A DNA stretch of 64,000 nt. Origin: Rhodopseudomonas infernalis. GTDB taxonomy: Bacteria > Pseudomonadota > Alphaproteobacteria > Rhizobiales > Xanthobacteraceae. Shown here one piece after another: positions 62,546 through 64,000 of this stretch. The stretch's first letter is position 1; each line of letters starts with the position of its first letter. The DNA is taken from NCBI RefSeq assembly GCF_022271405.1, contig NZ_JAJNAL010000003.1:1-64000 (forward strand), given 5' to 3'. The position numbers and the translations under genes were made by a program. Under the pieces are notes generated by a model. The model did not search any database and was not told the origin of the DNA. It saw nothing but the letters and a program-made list of their open reading frames with translations.

Positions 62546-62577
62546 GGCGGGTTACGCCTTCGGCTAACCCGCCCTAC
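62546..62577. repeat. GTAG-type REP next to RAYT gene end
   Basis: On the minus strand GTAGGGCGGGTTAGCCGAAG...CGTAACCCGCC, with stem GGCGGGTTA/TAACCCGCC. It lies 12 bases past the RAYT stop codon. Confidence 0.85.
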
Positions 62578-62589
62578 GGCCGGGTTCCG

Positions 62590-63119
62590 CTAAGCCTCAC
62601 CGAACTCACCTTCGGCACCGGCATCTCCCGCCCAGTCGACCGGAAACACCCCGAGCCGGACGTCGCGGTGAAACGACGAATATGGCCAATCCTGCACCCG
62701 GCCGACGAGGCCGTGCTTCACCGGATTGATCATGCAGTAGTCGACGTGCCGCGCGTAGTCGGCCTCGTCGCGGATCAGGTGCTCCCAGAACCGGCGCTGC
62801 CAGATGCCCCGCTCGCGGCGCCTTGCGCGGACTCTGCTCAGTCGTTCTTGCTTTGGTAGCCCCTTGGCGAAATGCGTCTTGATCAGCCGCCAGCGGGTGG
62901 AAAAATCGGCGTCCTCGGCGGCAAGGTCCAGACGGCGTGAAGATGGTCAGGAAGCACCACAACGGCATCGATCTCGAATGGAAGCCCCTGCCGCGTGCGC
63001 GCAACCGCGTCGCGCAGGATCGCGATGTGATCGACCAGCAGGGTATTGCGGCGTTCGAGCAGATTGTCGGTGAAGAACCAGCACCCGCCCGGGACGAAAG
63101 CGCGACGGTAGTTTGGCAT
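62590..63119 (-). pseudogene. REP-associated tyrosine transposase (RAYT), frameshifted
   Basis: The N-terminal frame (63119-62883) starts MPNYRRAFVPGGCWFFTDNL, LERR, and carries VVVLPDHLHAVWTLP, the HUH (His-x-His) motif of the Y1/TnpA_REP family. A one-base shift near 62930 moves the reading into another frame that runs to a stop at 62590. That frame encodes EDADFSTRWRLIKTHFAKGL, IWQRRFWEHLIRDEADYARH (the catalytic Tyr region is VDYCMINPVKHG) and VQDWPYSSFHRDVRLGVFPV. Joined, they give a full-length RAYT of about 175 aa. As read, the gene is broken. REPs bracket it on both sides. Confidence 0.88.
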
Positions 63120-63157
63120 GGCGCATGATAGCAGGATTGGCGCCAGCGTGCCTGGTC

Positions 63158-63188
63158 GGCGGGTTACGCCTTCGGCTAACTCGCCCTA
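63158..63188. repeat. GTAG-type REP upstream of RAYT gene
   Basis: GGCGGGTTACGCCTTCGGCT-AACTCGCCCTAC, one base different from the copies at 62546 and 63792. It lies 38 bases before the RAYT start codon. Confidence 0.85.
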
Positions 63189-63359
63189 CAAGCTTGCCTC
63201 GAACAACCATCGGCCATCCGGCCCGTCCGCATTAACACCGCCTCAACCATGCCTCGCGACCGGACGCCGTCCGACCCCGCCGTCAATTGTTCTGACAGCC
63301 CGCGGCCCGCATCATCGCGATGAAGCGATCCCGCTTCCAACAAACAACAAGGATCACCG

Positions 63360-63779
63360 ATGCGGCCCCAAACCTCTGTGGCGCTCGCCATGCTGGCCTA
63401 CGTCGGCCCCGCCGCCGCGCATGATGCGCCGCACGGCTACCCGGCGGTGCCGCTGCTCTCCACCGGCACGACGATCCTCGGCGAAACCATCCGCTACCCG
63501 GCCGGCGACGCCCATGTCACCGCCGCCATCGTCACCCTGGCGGCTGGCGAACGCACCATACTGCACAAGCATGAGGTGCCGCTGTTCGCCTACATTCTGG
63601 AGGGCGAACTGACCGTCGACTACGGCGCCCACGGCACACGGATCTATCGCACCGGCGATTCGCTGATCGAGGCGATGGGCGTCGCGCATTTCGGCCACAA
63701 CACCGGCGCCGTGCCGATGCGCCTGCTCGGCGTCTATATGGGGGCGACCGGGATCAAGGACGTCACGCCGGTCAATTAG
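63360..63779 (+). CDS. Exported cupin-domain protein
   Basis: 139 aa, ribosome binding site AAGGA, with a signal peptide (MRPQTSVALAMLAYVGPAAA). One cupin domain shows VTLAAGERTILHKHEVPLFA and YILEGELTVDYG (metal-site His, His, Glu) and then SLIEAMGVAHFGHNTG. Small periplasmic cupins of this kind are widespread and of unknown substrate. It ends just before a GTAG-type REP. Confidence 0.88.
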   Translation: MRPQTSVALAMLAYVGPAAAHDAPHGYPAVPLLSTGTTILGETIRYPAGDAHVTAAIVTLAAGERTILHKHEVPLFAYILEGELTVDYGAHGTRIYRTGDSLIEAMGVAHFGHNTGAVPMRLLGVYMGATGIKDVTPVN

Positions 63780-63791
63780 TGCGTTTGGCAC

Positions 63792-63823
63792 GGCGGGTTA
63801 CGCCTTCGGCTAACCCGCCCTAC
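63792..63823. repeat. GTAG-type REP near right edge
   Basis: Same 32-base hairpin as at 62546-62577. Its minus-strand sequence supplies the stop codon of the short reading frame at 63810-63947. Confidence 0.85.
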
Positions 63824-63947
63824 GGGCTACGAGCTGCGCGATCGACCGGCCGGTCGACAGCTGCAGCGGGCCGCCGGCGGCGTCGATCGCTCGTTGCCAA
63901 GCTGCGATGCTGGCGAGATGCCGATCCGACAGGACAAATAATTCCAT
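63810..63947 (-). pseudogene. Truncated gene start, ended by a REP
   Basis: 45 codons from an ATG at 63947 with GGGGGCGAG upstream: MELFVLSDRHLASIAAWQRA, then IDAAGGPLQLSTG, after which the frame runs into the REP and stops. It reads like the first 35 residues of an ordinary protein whose remainder has been lost. The family was not identified with certainty. Confidence 0.5.
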
Positions 63948-64000
63948 CGACCCGGCTCGCCCCCTACACGTACTTGAACTTCGACGCTAGATTTATGGTC

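Noticed and set aside
62606-63004. Independent 132-aa gene over the RAYT locus
   Set aside because: It is in a frame different from both RAYT segments and shows no similarity; the RAYT frames explain the region.

Overview
The window is a GC-rich chromosomal segment of an alphaproteobacterium, most likely Rhodopseudomonas palustris or a close Nitrobacteraceae relative. This is inferred from the protein sequences, the division/cell-wall gene order, meso-DAP-type MurE, RNase P RNA type, the abundant palindromic repeats and a TPP-riboswitch thi operon. It is a free-living Gram-negative chromosome; no plasmid, phage or CRISPR locus is visible.

Layout. (1) 1-3444: poly-C edge, palindromic repeats, ligA (apparently mosaic) and a small GIY-YIG protein. 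(2) 3445-29642: recN, bamD and lpxC, followed by a nearly complete dcw cluster, all on the minus strand. Its transcriptional order is rsmH-ftsL-ftsI-murE-murF-mraY-murD-ftsW-murG-murC-murB-[break]-ddl-ftsQ-ftsA-ftsZ. The break holds a GT87-like membrane glycosyltransferase gene and an oppositely oriented DUF4239-like gene. (3) 30-34 kb: an AmpD-like amidase, then an AraC regulator diverging from a prephenate dehydratase/BacA-like protein that is translationally coupled to an MFS exporter, then rnpB. (4) 34.6-38.5 kb: an EmrAB-type efflux pair with a divergent TetR gene and a perfect 21-bp palindromic operator. (5) 38.5-55.6 kb: extensin-like lipoprotein, chemoreceptor, a large repeat-containing autotransporter, LysR, HAD hydrolase, small basic protein, tryptophanase/tyrosine phenol-lyase homologue, L,D-transpeptidase, DUF4403-like protein, PRC-barrel protein and a multi-pass membrane protein. 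(6) 55.7-61.1 kb: promoter, TPP riboswitch and thiOSGEC. (7) 61.2-64 kb: an AT-rich frameshifted hydrolase gene, a broken REP-associated transposase (RAYT) gene between GTAG-type REPs, a cupin and a REP-truncated ORF.

Functionally the left half builds and divides the envelope: lipid A (LpxC), outer-membrane assembly (BamD), peptidoglycan precursors (MurB-G, MraY, Ddl) and the divisome (FtsZAQLIW). The amidase, L,D-transpeptidase and extensin-like protein to the right add wall processing. The right half is regulation, export, surface display and thiamine synthesis.

The most interesting points are: a REP palindrome sitting in the P12 helix of the RNase P RNA; a ligA gene with a duplicated N-terminal domain and a lower-GC central segment; the AraC/BacA-like/MFS module; a RAYT pseudogene bracketed by its likely REPs; a superfamily of dual-hairpin repeats sharing GTCAT/ATGAC ends; and a frameshift at a C7 tract that separates the catalytic parts of a hydrolase.
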